Assembly (NCBI GenBank): GCA_036785705.1
Contig: JAWUZG010000332.1
Span: forward strand, 3,162,001-3,226,000
Direction: 5' to 3'
Source: Acanthornis magna
Lineage: Eukaryota > Chordata > Aves > Passeriformes > Acanthizidae
DNA: 64,000 bases
Of the stretch, positions 42,701-53,844 are shown piece by piece. Within the stretch, counting starts at the first letter, position 1. Each line of letters opens with the position of its first letter. The position numbers and the translations under genes were made by a program. Under the pieces are notes generated by a model. That model was not told where the DNA came from and ran no database searches. It saw nothing but the letters and a program-made list of their open reading frames with translations.

Positions 42701-45700
42701 ATTAAGGTAGTTTGACTTTACTTACGGCACTCTGAGTTTTGGAAATTTCTGAATATCATTTTCAGACATGTTCTGGAAAAGAAACACATGGGATATATCA
42801 CAAAATTGTCCATGGAACACCCTGTGACTTACCCAAGTAAGTCATGCATATATGTTCAAAGATGTAGCATGAATTCATGTGGTATTTAAGTGACTTCAGA
42901 AGGCAGATATATTGAATTTCTTCATGTCTGCCTAGTGAAATTAGGCAAGATTGTGCATGATTGCAAAATTTCAGGGTAAAATTGCAGATTTTAAAACAGA
43001 GAACCTTTGGCTGGAGTTTTGTTCTCAGAACCTTATCTGTAACATCACAGTACTTGTAAGACCCTATGTTCTAGCGGGCACATAGCTGGAAAACTCCTTG
43101 GACCTAAAAGCAGCCTTGGCACCCAAAAGGAAATCTTTCTAGAAATGGGGCTGGGGGGAGGTTGTTTGTTCCCCCCTCAACCAAAATACAGCAACCAGAC
43201 TGAGATTACTCCTGACTGAGATGTGCTGTCCGGAGAGCTTTCCTGATGCTCCTGCAGAGTCATCCCTTTTCTTCTTCCAGTATGTGCAAATCCACAGTTA
43301 GGACGGATTTAGGCATTATGAAAACTTTGAATTTAGTTGATTTCGCATTTGTTTAGTTAATCACAAGCTTCATGAGCTCCCTTTAGAGTGTGGATGATAG
43401 TCTTGTTATTTTTGTCTATTTTACTGGCAACAATAATAGGTTTCTAATTACACATTGGTTCACAAAGCTGTCAGTGTCAATGTTCAGGACAGAACAGACC
43501 CTATCTGTGTTTTTCCCAACTATTTTTGCCCTGGGAGGAGTGAAACACAGGAAAAATGTACTGCTTTCATGGAAATGTCCTGCAGTACTTCCTGAAGAAT
43601 CGTATTTTTTCTAAAGGCTTTTCATATTTCTCTCTGAAGTTCTATTCTGGTGATAAACCTGACAAATATTAGAGGTATAAACCCTTTTACAAGGGCCACA
43701 TTTCTGTATTAAATAATAGAGAATTTTATTAGAATAAGTTGCATGGAGCCCCTTGGTTTTATACCTACTACATCTCAACTGGGCTTTCCTTGTGGTAGCC
43801 AGAAGACACGGAAAGGTGACTTTGAAACTAGGGTGTTATTCTGATGAATTACAGCAGCATTTTTATAGCCAGGTTTGTCACGTAGATGTGACAATAGCTA
43901 CAAACCCAGCAAACTCTCAGCCTGAGCAGCTGCTTCTGTGCAAATGTCTTTTGGCAGTTTCCAGTCACTCACAAGATGTAAAATGATGTTTCTAAGGAAA
44001 ACTATTCATTGAGAGAAGCAATTTTTTTTCCAGATTGCTTTGTACTCTAGAATATTCTGCTGGAAGTCTGCGGAAGTCTGTGGTTCTGTGCGACAAGTGA
44101 ACATTTTTTTTTTTGCATTATACAATTGACAAGTAATTGAAAAGCTTAAAAAGAAAGTCTAAGCAGAGGTGAGCAGCTGCTTGGCTTGCTCAGTAGAAAA
44201 CATCCTTTGAATCTGCTGGGATGCCTCTGAAGAGCTGCTGCACTATGTAATTACAGAAACACTCTGGAAATAGTAGAAAATCACAAAAATCATTCAGAAA
44301 TCACAGAGTTATCACACTTTTTATTTGCACCCGGCAAAGTCCCAGAATTTCATTACACTTCCAGAGCCAGAGCTCCCACTCCAGCCACAGATCCTCAGTG
44401 CCAGAGCTAAGGATGATCTCTTGGGGGTTGGTAGGATAAATCCCATTACTTACATATGAATAATGCTGACTCCACCCTCCAGGAGGAGGGAGGGGTCATA
44501 TCTTTTCCCTACAAAAGGGCTTGAAAATTTTTATGTCACATTTCAATGAAATGTCAAAAAGCTTGATATTAGGGCAAGTAAATGAAAAATAAGAAATTTG
44601 AGAAGAGGTATGCAGAGATTTTCTCAGTATGACTAATTAAACAGAAGAGCAAAATTACTACTTCTGGGGAAAACAGAATGGTTAATATTTGAAAATAAAA
44701 GTAAAAAGCAGTAATACTAAAAGCTCTTACACATCTTCATGGATGTGTATTTAAGACCTGCTAACAGCAGCTATGTCAATGGAAATTATGAGCTTCTCTA
44801 AAATCAAGCCAAGCCTGGAACAATGTTGATTTAAAGTCACTGGGACTTTGCTTACTAGTTGTGATGCTCTTAAATTTTATTGATTTTGTGTATTGCCACA
44901 GAAGAAGTCTAATTTTTTCTATAGAGGAATTAACAATGAAAGGACAGTCATTCTGACCAGGGCTGTGTCTTCTTTCATATGAGAGGATAATAAAAAAATG
45001 TAGGTTTTCTGTAGTTAATATTTGAAAACAAAACCTATAAAGGAAGAGATGAATTCAAGAGAAGGTTATGGTTTTAAAACTTCCTTGTCAATGTAAAAAA
45101 TACTAAAAAATATTCATATTGAACAACATGCTTGGGCTCCCAGCATTCCATATTTAAAGCAAGTTGTCTGGCTGATTTTAGCAAAAGCATTTACCTCCCA
45201 TATTTATACCTCAGTAACCACCTGTGGGGTAGCTCCTCATCTGCCAGTGCAAAATAAGGAGTCAAAACCATCACTTGATTGGAATTTTACAGGAAGGAAT
45301 TTTACCACTCCACTTACCAAAAACCTTTGTCCATTTATGCTGTGCTTCCTCACGACTTTCTCACAGTCCTTATACTTTAGCTGTCAATAAGAAGAAGATG
45401 ATTATTGCATCCTTAACTATAAGAACCAATTAAGCCACTTAAACATGCAGCTGGCTTTGAGTAGATGCTTTCAAGATACCCTTTTGTATGGTATGGTCTG
45501 TCTAAATGGCTCCTTTTGTTCCATAAACATAGATTTTCACGACAGAGATTCTTCAGTGGACTTGAGGGTTTTCACCCATTTAGGAACACGTAATTCCTCA
45601 CATTTACAAACCACCTCACAGTTGCCTGGCCCAAAGAAATATTTGAAAAATGGACAGTTGTGGTACTGACTGGGATGAGCAGCTGCAGGAGGAGAGCAAA

Positions 45701-47907
45701 AACCTTGTTATCCAGGAACCCTAAAGCTGACTGATCCCAGTCACAGAATTCATTGTTGTGATTAAAAAGCTTTCCCTTCTAGATGGAAATCTCACTTGTT
45801 AATCCTGGAAATTATCTATAATGTTTGTAAAGCTTTTCCACAGTATTATGTTTTCCAGTAGCATTTAGGACAAGGACATGCTCTTTAGAAGCTTCTCATG
45901 AAGCAAGATGTGACTTTTAAATATTTCCAGCCTGTGTCTTAAATTCTGTTTGTTTTTTTTTTTATTTGAACAGTAATAGCATAACGTAAGAGCACAATTT
46001 ATATTTTTGATCTGGCTAGAATGCATTTTTCTGTGTCAAGCTGGTCAGGCCCATATCAGAAGGAACCCAAAGGGCAGGCAGATGAAGTGATTTTTGAAGG
46101 CTTTGAGACAAAAAATTACTCTTGTTCTGCCTGAAACTTTAGTTAGTGAAAGTTTTGCAGACCAATGACCCTGTGCTGCTGGGACAGTTCCCCTAAAGCA
46201 GAGAACACCTTACAGGGAGCATTATGTCCTTTCGTAGTTCCATCCCATATTTTCTTTTTAAGGAATAATCTTGTAATTTGGTGTATGTGAGAACAGATCC
46301 TGAAAACAACTGAACAGCAGAGAGGATATTTTTAGGAGCCATCTTCAGTTATTCATATGCAGACCTAACTCTGGTAAATATTTTAGGATGCAGATTAAAA
46401 CTTTTGTGCAGACTGAGGACTTAAACCTGTAAATAATTTCTTTCATACATTGAGCACTATCATGATGTTACCAGCACAAGTTTGTATGCAGAGGGAAGGA
46501 ACACATCACTGTGACTGAGACCTGATCTAATTCTTAAAATAATTGATGAAAAATACTGTTTAGTTGTTAAAAATAACCCTTGAAATATCCCAAATATGAA
46601 CATCTTTGCTATTTTTAAACACACACACACAAAAAAAAAACCAAAACAAAACAACAACAAAAAAAAAAAAAAAAAAAACCAAAAAAAAAACCAAAAAAAA
46701 AAACAGAAAAAACCTTTGGAAATTATTTGAAAATTCGGTGCTTCATTGGTTCATTCATTCTCTGAGTTTATCTGGGGCAAGATCTGGTCACTTGTGATAG
46801 GTGCACAGAACTGGCTGACTTGGGCTGACATTATTGTCTTACACAGATTTTTTAGATGACTTAATCAGCTCTTGCCCTGGTATAGCTCCCCAAGAGTGGA
46901 ATGCCATTATCTCTATTCTGGAGGGTAAATTGATCAGTAGAAGGGAGGCACTACAGATAAATGTGTGTTCAGTTATGGTAGAACTTACAGTTAATCCTTT
47001 TAGCACTATTCAAAAAATCACTATCAGATCTTTCGGAGAGCCGTTTTTCCCTCGTTAATTTCTTGGAAACGGTGGTCCAACTTCCGCCTGCACCATTGTT
47101 GTAATGTTTTTTGTACGTGTCTGAAGTTACCTGTTGATAATGATCTCATCTGTTCCATCTCCAGTTTTTGGTTTCACTTTCCTGTGCCATTAACCCCTGT
47201 ATGCTAAAATTATGAGCTTATAAGTAGTTGGCAGTTTCACTTCTCTGGAGATTTTGTAGAAACAGACTCGGTGTTTGCTCTGCTCATCTCTATTAGCTAG
47301 AATTGCATTCTACTATCAAACTTGTCTCAATTCCCCAAATAAAACTCTTGGAGAGTTATAGGAACCATTGAAAAAATAAACTTCACATTATTTCAAAATG
47401 AAGCCCAACGTGTTCCAGGTTTTACAAACCTAGTCATGAATGTGCTTAACAAAGACATTCAGAGGTTCGTTTGTGACACCGAACAATTTGGAAAGAAGTA
47501 TCACTTCTGAAAATCATTAAAGATGAGACAGAAAACTTGTAATCCTCACACCTTAGTGCCTTCCATGGCTGTTAATGTGTGTTACGCCAACAAATGTTGC
47601 AGTAACGTTATTTTCTCTAAAAGCCAGGAGTTTCTCTTATACCCAATTTAAAAATCCCTTTCAAGACTCATTTTCGCTGATCAGTTCAGCTCAGCTTCTC
47701 ATTTGAGAGTGGTTTTGCTTTTAGTTCAGCAGCGAGCTTCGCCCACTATAAAATAACTAAATTTAGCACAACCAATGTTCCAGCAGTTTGCTCCTCCATC
47801 AGATGAAGACAAAACACAGCCAAACTCACCGTCCTGAAATATTCTGCTAAGTCATCTGGGTTCCAGGAGAGCACTTCGGAGCGGTAGGGAATGTTCCGCA
47901 GGTCCAT
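21647..47907 (-). CDS. LCP2: LCP2 (SLP-76), complete coding region in 22 segments
   Basis: Adaptor protein of T-cell, mast-cell and platelet signalling. Kinase-phosphorylated tyrosines recruit VAV, NCK and ITK, a central motif binds GADS, and the SH2 domain binds ADAP or HPK1. Segments (high to low): 47830-47907, 45318-45380, 42726-42772, 36570-36635, 35933-35937, 35649-35680, 34893-34916, 33430-33628, 32566-32666, 31587-31656, 31303-31386, 30510-30535, 30408-30427, 30199-30303, 29283-29313, 28609-28621, 27471-27591, 25434-25483, 24484-24587, 23610-23687, 22469-22624, 21647-21769. They sum to 1596 nt, 531 residues; all junctions are GT-AG and in phase. Visible landmarks are an N-terminal SAM domain (about 12-78), acidic YESP/YESP/YEPP tyrosines at 111, 126 and 143, GADS motif RSTKP at 236-240, long proline-rich centre, and SH2 from W420 with the phosphotyrosine-binding Arg446 (FLVRDSS). 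The start lies in a good Kozak context (ACCATGG). Introns hold one CR1, microsatellites and no other gene. Confidence 0.95.
22469..22624 (-). CDS. LCP2: LCP2 coding exon 21 (SH2 core)
   Basis: 52 codons, phase 0 at both ends. It carries DGTFLVRDSS with the phosphotyrosine-binding arginine, followed by PYVLMVLYRDKVYNIQIRY and LLGTGLKGKE. Very close to human SLP-76 in this part. Confidence 0.96.
23610..23687 (-). CDS. LCP2: LCP2 coding exon 20 (SH2 start)
   Basis: 26 codons, phase 0 at both ends, containing HEWYVAYISRPEAEAALRKI, the first strand and helix of the SH2 domain. Two AG acceptors lie close together upstream (CAGCCCCAG), so a two-residue difference at the junction is possible. Confidence 0.95.
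24484..24587 (-). CDS. LCP2: LCP2 coding exon 19
   Basis: Proline- and basic-rich linker (GRNSRSPSRG, MRPPLPIPSR, then NNMDEDE) just before the SH2 domain. It corresponds to the human GRNFPLPLPNKP region. Donor is GTATAA. Confidence 0.88.
25434..25483 (-). CDS. LCP2: LCP2 coding exon 18
   Basis: 50 nt, entered in phase 2 and left in phase 1, encoding SARNLSSSGSLPARLPPG. Acceptor TTTTTTATAACAG and donor GTTTGT. Corresponds to the human SASLPP region. Confidence 0.85.
25866..26305 (+). repeat. CR1 LINE fragment in LCP2 intron 17
   Basis: About 430 bases with CR1 words in order: 'aggagaggctgagggagctg', 'gatcttattaatgcacataa', 'caagcactggagtaggttgc', 'ggttggaccagaggacatcc' and 'ggtccctgccaacctcag'. 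Plus orientation, antisense to LCP2. It belongs to an older subfamily than the 6303-6520 copy. Many short overlapping open frames here are shadows of the element. Confidence 0.9.
27471..27591 (-). CDS. LCP2: LCP2 coding exon 17
   Basis: Proline-rich exon: APHRPVPQLSLPPYSSNAF, then PPKSVKPPPKPASSSIPGAE. Matches the human HQRPLPQPALLPMSSNTF region. Enters in phase 1, leaves in phase 2 at AG|GTTTGT. Confidence 0.92.
28609..28621 (-). CDS. LCP2: LCP2 coding exon 16 (13 nt)
   Basis: A 13-nt exon coding EEED plus one base, between a long pyrimidine tract (TTTTTCTCCCCAG, beside an A-run of about 18 on the plus strand) and donor GTAAGT. It matches the acidic ENDEDD stretch of human SLP-76 and is needed for the frame. 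Confidence 0.85.
29283..29313 (-). CDS. LCP2: LCP2 coding exon 15 (31 nt)
   Basis: Encodes KQSWPSHKKNE across the splice, matching human KHGWGPDRREN. Acceptor TTTCATTTCAG, donor GTAAGT. Confidence 0.87.
30199..30303 (-). CDS. LCP2: LCP2 coding exon 14
   Basis: Encodes RSLGEQLAMMPKPPVPPSDR and then YERGNPPPLRKQSPG, matching human RSLGEHLPKIQKPPLPP. Phase 2 in, phase 2 out, donor GTAAGT. Confidence 0.92.
30408..30427 (-). CDS. LCP2: LCP2 coding exon 13 (20 nt)
   Basis: A 20-nt exon coding PLVSQL plus two bases, between a TTTTACAG acceptor and a GTAAGC donor. It keeps the frame between exons 12 and 14, but the peptide itself is weakly conserved. Confidence 0.75.
30510..30535 (-). CDS. LCP2: LCP2 coding exon 12 (26 nt)
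   Basis: Encodes GKKPSIPEK, matching human GKKPPFSDKPSIP in part. Acceptor CTATTTTCAG, donor GTAATT. Confidence 0.87.
31303..31386 (-). CDS. LCP2: LCP2 coding exon 11 (GADS-binding motif)
   Basis: Encodes PAPSIDRSTKPTLDRLAPP and then YERESPAS. RSTKP is the conserved site bound by the C-terminal SH3 domain of GADS (human 237-241). The surrounding APSIDRSTKP is identical to human. Confidence 0.95.
31587..31656 (-). CDS. LCP2: LCP2 coding exon 10
   Basis: Encodes LPAFPPPPSNNDLSRDRN and then MKPLK, matching human PLPPPQTNHEEPSRSRNHK. Acceptor TTGTTCCAG, donor GTGAGT. Confidence 0.88.
32566..32666 (-). CDS. LCP2: LCP2 coding exon 9
   Basis: Encodes DRPSTARSPHQPPVPPQRPG and onward, matching human DRPPSGKTPQQPPVPPQRP. 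Acceptor TCTTCTCTAG, donor GTATGT after SAT. Confidence 0.93.
33430..33628 (-). CDS. LCP2: LCP2 coding exon 8 (signalling tyrosines)
   Basis: 199-nt acidic exon with the three phosphorylation sites DYESPDED, DYESPTED and GYEPPPSNND, corresponding to human Y113, Y128 and Y145 (here 111, 126, 143). These recruit VAV1, NCK and ITK in mammals. Starts right after ATTTGCCAG with five Asp codons. Confidence 0.97.
34893..34916 (-). CDS. LCP2: LCP2 coding exon 7 (24 nt)
   Basis: Eight codons, DDGGWSSF, identical at GGWSSF to human. Phase 0 at both ends; acceptor GCTCAG, donor GTGAGT. Confidence 0.92.
35649..35680 (-). CDS. LCP2: LCP2 coding exon 6 (32 nt)
   Basis: Read as PNHKNLLKTQ, ending in phase 0 before GTAAGT. 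This frame is the one that joins the DDGGWSSF exon, but it is reachable from exon 4 only through the 5-nt microexon. Joined directly to exon 4, the frame hits a stop just inside the next exon. Confidence 0.78.
35933..35937 (-). CDS. LCP2: LCP2 putative 5-nt microexon (coding exon 5)
   Basis: GACTG lies between a strong acceptor (TTTCTGTTTTCAG) and a donor GTAAAT. Adding 5 nt converts the phase-2 end of exon 4 to phase 1, which restores the reading frame through exons 6, 7 and 8 and gives a total of 531 residues, two fewer than human. The reasoning is by frame and splice signals only. Confidence 0.6.
36570..36635 (-). CDS. LCP2: LCP2 coding exon 4
   Basis: Encodes IVSKLSQEINKNEGRLSF and onward, matching human ILSKLSQEINKNEERRSIF at the end of the SAM domain. 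Acceptor TTTTCAATAG, donor GTGAGT, ends in phase 2. Confidence 0.94.
36759..36792. repeat. (ATT)n microsatellite
   Basis: About eleven uninterrupted ATT units in LCP2 intron 3. Confidence 0.97.
37873..37918. repeat. 23-bp perfect tandem duplication
   Basis: A 23-bp unit starting TTAACAATTTCAG is repeated exactly twice with no spacer, in LCP2 intron 3. The lack of differences suggests a recent event. Confidence 0.97.
40816..40849. repeat. (TTGG)n microsatellite
   Basis: About eight TTGG units inside a G/T-rich patch (40750-40850) in LCP2 intron 3. A similar tract occurs at 52597-52625. Confidence 0.95.
41117..41215. repeat. Imperfect direct repeat, period about 60 bp
   Basis: GAGAAACCCAAAAGATCTG near 41118 recurs as GAGAAACCCAAAAGACCTG near 41178, followed both times by a gapped AAGGCTGTTC and a shared ACAAGT. 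This is a diverged local duplication in LCP2 intron 3. Confidence 0.8.
42726..42772 (-). CDS. LCP2: LCP2 coding exon 3
   Basis: Encodes NMSENDIQKFPKLRV, matching human NLTENDIQKFPKLRV in the SAM domain. Acceptor TTCTTTTCCAG, donor GTAAGT, ends in phase 2. Confidence 0.96.
45318..45380 (-). CDS. LCP2: LCP2 coding exon 2
   Basis: 21 codons, LKYKDCEKVVRKHSINGQRF plus Leu, matching human LNYKDCEKAVKKYHIDGARF. SAM domain. Acceptor TTATTGACAG, donor GTAAGT. Confidence 0.96.
46606..46710. repeat. A-rich low-complexity tract with short (CA)n
   Basis: A (CA) run followed by long A runs broken by CC, in LCP2 intron 1. A poly-lysine open frame across it is an artefact. Confidence 0.95.
47830..47907 (-). 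CDS. LCP2: LCP2 coding exon 1 with start codon
   Basis: 26 codons beginning MDLRNIPYRSEVLSWNPDDL and ending in phase 0 before GTGAGT. Human SLP-76 starts MALRNVPFRSEVLGWDPDSL, so the start is secure. Kozak context ACCATGG. Confidence 0.96.
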
Positions 47908-48145
47908 GGTCGGTTTTCTCCTCGCAGTGGTCAGGGAGTGTTCATAGCAGTGCTGTCGATGGTACAGCCATGTATTCCTTCTGTGAGGCCACTTCCAAGG
48001 AATTCCTTGCCCAACACCCAGCTGTGGCTGTCAAAGAATTGTTCTTTTCAATTCAGAACTGCATCGGGAGGATGTTCCAGAGAGACACTGCTTCCTCTGC
48101 TACAAAATGGTCTCTTCTCAGAAAAGTTTCAGCTAGTCAGCCTTA

Positions 48146-48154
48146 CCACTTCCT
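48146..48154 (-). promoter_or_regulatory. LCP2: ETS-type site upstream of LCP2
   Basis: The minus strand reads AGGAAGTGG about 240 bases upstream of the LCP2 start codon, with an A/T-rich TATA-like stretch (TTTATATTC) just 5' of it. ETS factors such as PU.1 and FLI1 commonly drive blood-cell genes. This is a motif match only, and the transcription start is not known. Confidence 0.35.
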
Positions 48155-51100
48155 TTCTCTGAATATAAATAAGTAAACAAGGAAGCACAGCAGAGTGTTG
48201 AAAATGCTCTGCCTGCTACATGTAAGTAAGCTCCTAGGGACCCTATTTGCTTGTAATTGCACACATTTATGTATTTACTCATATTGTACAGCATAAAAAT
48301 ATTGTTGTATTATCTGCACAGGCATGGGTTACTCTTCTGTGCAAGTCTAGCCTGGTTTAGCCCCCCCCCCAAGAAGAAAACGTTCACTTAAAAGAAACTT
48401 CTTCAGTTTACCTCAGTACCTGAAATATCTTCCTTTGTACAATAAAAGGTTATTGTTAGAGCTGCACATAAGGAGGAACAAATGAATTAGCGATGGAATT
48501 ACAGCCAGCATTCCTTCAAATAACGAATCACTCGGTGAAACTAAAAAATGTACAAGTTTAGATGAAAAATTATTACATTGCCATTGTATCAATGCTTCAT
48601 TTTTTGGCTACTTCTTATGAGGATTTTTGTATCTGAAAAAGAAACCACAAAACCATAATATTACCACAGGGACATGATAGACTTTCATCTGTCCCGCGCA
48701 ACCAATTCAGGCACCTTCCCATCAGTAGGTCCCTTTGGTGAGATTACATTGAGTAATTCCAAGTGTGTCTGTTTTTTAAAAACAGCCAGCATGTCCATTC
48801 TCCCTTTTCTGGTTGTGGAGCTTCCTCCCAAAGCAGTGCTGGTATGAATCCTTGGGCTCATTCCTCCCTTAGACTGCACAAAAGGTGGTAATTTCTGAAT
48901 TTCCTGTATTAGTAAGAATAGGTGCATAGTTCTGAAGCATTGGAAAGTTTCTCTTCTTTTTATGAAGAAATGAAATGCATCCCTCTTGTTTCCAGTTGTT
49001 GATGACCCTCTAACCCTGTCTCTGCAACCCACAGATGTGTTGCAGAGGAGTTCATGTCTTTGAGATCAGACCTACAAGTCTTCACAGTATTGGATATAAG
49101 AGCTTTCCGTTTGAAATTCAGAGTTTTATGTAGAGTAGCTTACTTTTTTCCTGGAGAAATTCTGGTAAATGATGGCAGCATGGTATTTAAAACTCTCAGA
49201 AATTAAACTGCTGTCACAGCTGTTCTAAGCAGTGTAGCTTTTATCAAATACATGCTGTAGCTGTGTATTCTGGGTTCTTACTTGAAATTACCTGTGTGAA
49301 TCATCTGAGGCATGTCCTGACAGTATCACAGAAATATCATCACCTCTAGGTTTGGGGATGGAACAGGACTAAATGAACTGGTGACAAAGAATTCCCAAAG
49401 GAAAAGTTGTTTTGCTGGTGCATTGTCAGCAGTGGTAAAGGAGAGGTTACATAACCACACCTCAGACATCCCATCCCACCACAGCCCCTGTATTTCCCAG
49501 GCACACAAGCAGGGAGACGGGCAAAGTCTGGGCTAAAAGTTCTAATTGCTCATTCTAATACATGTTTTGTTACCTACCTAATCTGATTTCTGTCCCAAAC
49601 GCAGTGTAGCTGATCGAATTGCAATTGTGTTACTCCTTATTTGTACTAATATTTAACTAATTAGTCTGGTCAATTTATGCTGGTGATGCTTTAGGAGAAT
49701 TACAGTATCATTCTGATGCTAGGAAAGGAGGAAAGCAGTTACCTTCCAACCTGATCTCCTAGTCTCGAGAGCAGCTAACACAGAAATTCTAACACGTGTA
49801 CCTAACCATTATTATTTGCTTGCATCCTGTCTGTGGTACTGTGAGTACATCACAGCTACGTGCAGATTTCATGCATTTCTTGCAAAGCCCAGCTGCACAC
49901 GAACTTGAGCTCTGTCTTTCTCTGCAACTTCTTTTGTAACGTGGTAAATGCATCGGATGTGGTGCCCCAGTGAGGCTTGCTGAGGAAACACCACTTCGTA
50001 TTTTCTGCATTTGAGTTTTCACATATACTCCTAGATCAGTTAATCTCATGAGATGGATTTTAAGACTTCGATTTTCAAATGCTGAAAAACATTGACTTTA
50101 CTGCTATTATCAGGTGCATACCTTTTCATTGTGACTTTTTTCCCTCTTTTTAAAGAACAAGGTGTTTCATAGGTATTTTATAGCCTGCAGTGATACAACC
50201 TTCACACAAAAAAAAGTGTCTCTTCAATAACAGCTGCCAATGGTAAGTTCTTTCTGATGCAGTGATGGTCTGGTGACTGATGTTTGAAAATGTGAGACTC
50301 AAACCATTTCAGGCAACGCAGGAGGGAAATTCACACTGCCCACATTCTGCTGCCTTCAAAGAGCAGCAACATTTTCCATTTTCTCTCACCTCCTTCTGGT
50401 GGTCTTCTGTCCCCATTTTAAGTGGAGTCAAGGGCTTACTTTGAACCACTTTCAGAAGGTTTTATTTTTCTATAATAATTCAGGTTACATGTCCACATCC
50501 CTAGAGCCAAACAAAACAAAAGTTCGAACCTTGCAAGAATTTAGTCTTCATGTTCATCTCAGTCCCAAAGCAAAGTGGATCTTTATGACATGGTTTTCCT
50601 TTGTCCTGCCCAATTCTGTTTTTAAAAGAGCAGGGTAGATTCTTCCTTTTACCTTGGAAATACTTACCCTAGACAGTCTGTGGTTCCTCTTTTAACATGG
50701 CTTAATTCCCAGGCTGTATTTCTTACCTATAACTGTGAGAGACTGAAATGTCAGCATTAATAACTCAAAGGATGGGACATTTGATGCTTTGCTGAGGCTG
50801 GGTGTGCACCCCCAAACCCAATGCGGGGAGGAGGAGGGGTTTTGGGTGTGTGGTGGCAAAATCTCTGATCATAAGAACAGCCTCAGTGCCGAGGGGTTCA
50901 CGCTCACCGCGGGAGGATGAGCACAACAAACTGATCTTTGCTTAGCAACAAGCTGGGTTCAGAGCCAGATAAGGGAAGCAGACCCTGCACGGTGGGATAA
51001 TGTTTTTTACCACATCAATGTCCTCCCTTATACACCTGGTTCAGGTGTGCAACTCCCCCCTGGGGAAAGTATCAGGATATTCACAAAAACCTAGGCCAAT

Positions 51101-52554
51101 TTGAAAAAGCAATTTGTAGGAATGGAACTCTGAGGCTTTCTCCCCACACAGTGGCAGAATCACAGCTGCACACTGGAGACTGCTGGGTGCAAGAGCAAGG
51201 ATGGATGGACACTGAATGTGACACTTTAATGGGAATAGCAGCCAAGGTAAATGCTAACCAACCTACCTGCCTCTGGAATGTATGGCTTGGATAAAACTGT
51301 CTGAGATACTGGCTTCAAGTACAATTTCACACAAAACAAACAAAAAAATGTGTACTCTATCTGAACTCAACTCTCTGCAAAAATTTTCCTGGATGGAAAA
51401 AAAATATGAGTACTTGAAGAAGCATCTTTTCCATTGCTAGTAAATTGTGTTATTCTGAGCAGGTGTCAAGATGGAGGTTAGGCAATTCTGAAAGGTCTGA
51501 AATCCTAAAATACAGCCACTGTAGAGTGCAGCTGAACTCTATTCAGAAACCAAAGAGAATCAAATATCTACTAAAGTGCTGTAAAAATAAAGCAAGTACT
51601 TAGAGGTATTCTAGTAAGAGCAGTTTGCTCAGGTACATGTTTTATTCCACTCTGTTTGGGTTGTAAGAGGCATCATGTGTGTGGTTTGTCCAGAGATACT
51701 GCAAACAAACACAGAAAACACTCAGGAGACCTCAGCAAAGACTGAGGAAAGACTGAAAAAACATTTGCTAAGTCTGAGAAAGGGAAGTTGGAGGTGAGTG
51801 AAGGAAAAAAGATAAACTTTATGACTGGGTGATAGCAGTCAGTTGTTCTCATGACCTGTGAAGGCCTCTGCTAACAAGAAAAGCTGCTGCAAGCCTGAGA
51901 AGCAGCTGGGGACTGAAGAACTCTCCTCCAGTGTTTGGGCTGCTCAGTGCAGTTCAGCAGCTCAGTCAGAAACTGCCAAAGAGGGTCAGCTGTGCTGTGA
52001 CACAGAAGGGGCCAAAAGCACCACTGGAAGGATGTTTGGGTTTGGATATGACCTTCTGTACTAACAGTGTCTTTCAGGTACCGAACTCTACCAGTGAACA
52101 CACTCAGTTTTGAACTGAGCTTGCCAGTTTGACCAAGAAATTGGAGCTTAAGGTAAAGATGAAGGAAGTTAAAAATACACTCTTTAGTGTGGCCCAACTG
52201 CTCAAAGCCTTTCCAGCTGTGCAGTCAGAAAGCACAGATTTCCTCCCGCAGCCCCAGGCCAGACTGCTGCCAAGGGGGAGCTGCCAAGACCTTGGCTCTG
52301 CAAGGCTCCAGGGACCCCCAAGGCTCTTTTCCACCAGCCCAGCTCCCTTTTGCCATAACAGCTCCTGCTCTGGCTCCCAGCTGATCCCTGACCCTCCTGT
52401 CCCCTCTGCGCTACTGCAGGATTGCCTGTGCTGGGGAACCTGACAGCTCCACTGGAAATCAGCATCCGTGGGAGCTGCTATCCCTGGATGGAGCTGAAGC
52501 CTGAGGTATTCCCATTCAGTGCTTCCATAACAGGCTTTCTATTTGCTTTGCCTT

Positions 52555-52665
52555 CTTTTGGGGTTTTTGGGGTTTTTTTCTGTTTTTTTTTTTTTTGGTT
52601 GGTTGGTTGGTTGGTTGGTTGGTTTTCTGGTTTGTTGGGGTTTTTTTTTTTGGGGGGGGGGGTTG
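52555..52665. repeat. G/T-rich low-complexity tract with (TTGG)n
   Basis: Poly-T, seven or so TTGG units, another T run and an 11-base G run. The several open frames across it in both directions are composition artefacts. Confidence 0.93.
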
Positions 52666-53830
52666 ATACAGGTTACTTTAAAAAAACCAAAACCCCAAAG
52701 CAAAAATGACAGAACAAAAATTACGATTTTTCTTTCATCTAAGTTTTTTAAACAGCAATATTTCAAGTCTGTCCAACTATTCTGACGGCTAAAGATATGA
52801 TGATTATTTTAACTCAACCCATTTTGCTATTTTAATCAAATGAACTATTGACTCCCATAAGCAGCTTATTGGCTCTGACATTCAGTTTTTAAGTGATCTC
52901 CTTTTATTCAGACAGGCAATTTTTTTCTAACCTAAACAAAGCTAACTCCAAAGAACTTGCAGAGTTTACACTGTAAACCGGTTGACAACTTGGGATTTTG
53001 GTCATTGTTGCATTTGCAACATTGTTGTCCATACACAAACTCAGAACTGGATTCTGATCCCTAAGAGATTTCCAATTCTCTAAATATTTCAACGGCTTAT
53101 TGACCAGTAAGAAAAACACTTGTGATTTTGCAATGCTGTGAAAAAGAAAAAAGCTTCTAAGCTTTTACACATATTCATTTCAGACCTTCTCAGGAAAAGA
53201 TTTCGTTGATCCTGAAAGTTTTCAAGAGTGAATTTCACAGATCAGGCAATACACAGGTGTCTCGGAGAGAAAAAGCTGCTGCTAACCAACAGCGTCTTGG
53301 GTAGTTTTGGTTTTAATGTTAGTTTTGTTTTCAATATTTATGTTCCTCTCTATGACTGGCTTAGAGTTTCCAAGGAGCTGAATTCTTGAACATCCCATGC
53401 TTTTCATTTTCCACTGTTATGTTCAAAATACAGTGTATTCATAAGAGGCATTTTTTTCTTATAAACAAGCATTTTGCATATATTTTAAATTGTACCCATG
53501 TATTGTACTATGAGTGGACTTAAGACCACTCTTTTTATGCCCTGGCTCATTATGAAGGAGGGTCAGCACAGGTCAAAAGTAACTGTCCATTGGAGCAGTC
53601 GTGATCTGTCAGGTCTCTCCTCCGAGACGTGGATTAAAGTAAGAGCAGAGTAGGACCTCACCTTGATCTTCCCTTCCCATTCATGTAATAGAATACCTGC
53701 AACCACTACTGTTTCCCAAATAAATGTCAGAGGATTAAAATGGATAAAAAGATATTAATGTATTTCTCTTTTATCTCCATCCAACAGATAAAATTTTAGA
53801 CTGTGTAGGAGAGAAGATTCAGTCTCATTT

Positions 53831-53844
53831 TGCCATCTAGTGGC
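53831..53844 (-). promoter_or_regulatory. CTCF-like motif
   Basis: The minus strand reads GCCACTAGATGGCA within GTTGCCACTAGATGGCAA, an excellent match to the CTCF core. It lies in the intergenic region between LCP2 and DND1. Confidence 0.55.

Noticed and set aside
46606..46797. Poly-lysine open frame
   Set aside because: A-rich low-complexity tract.
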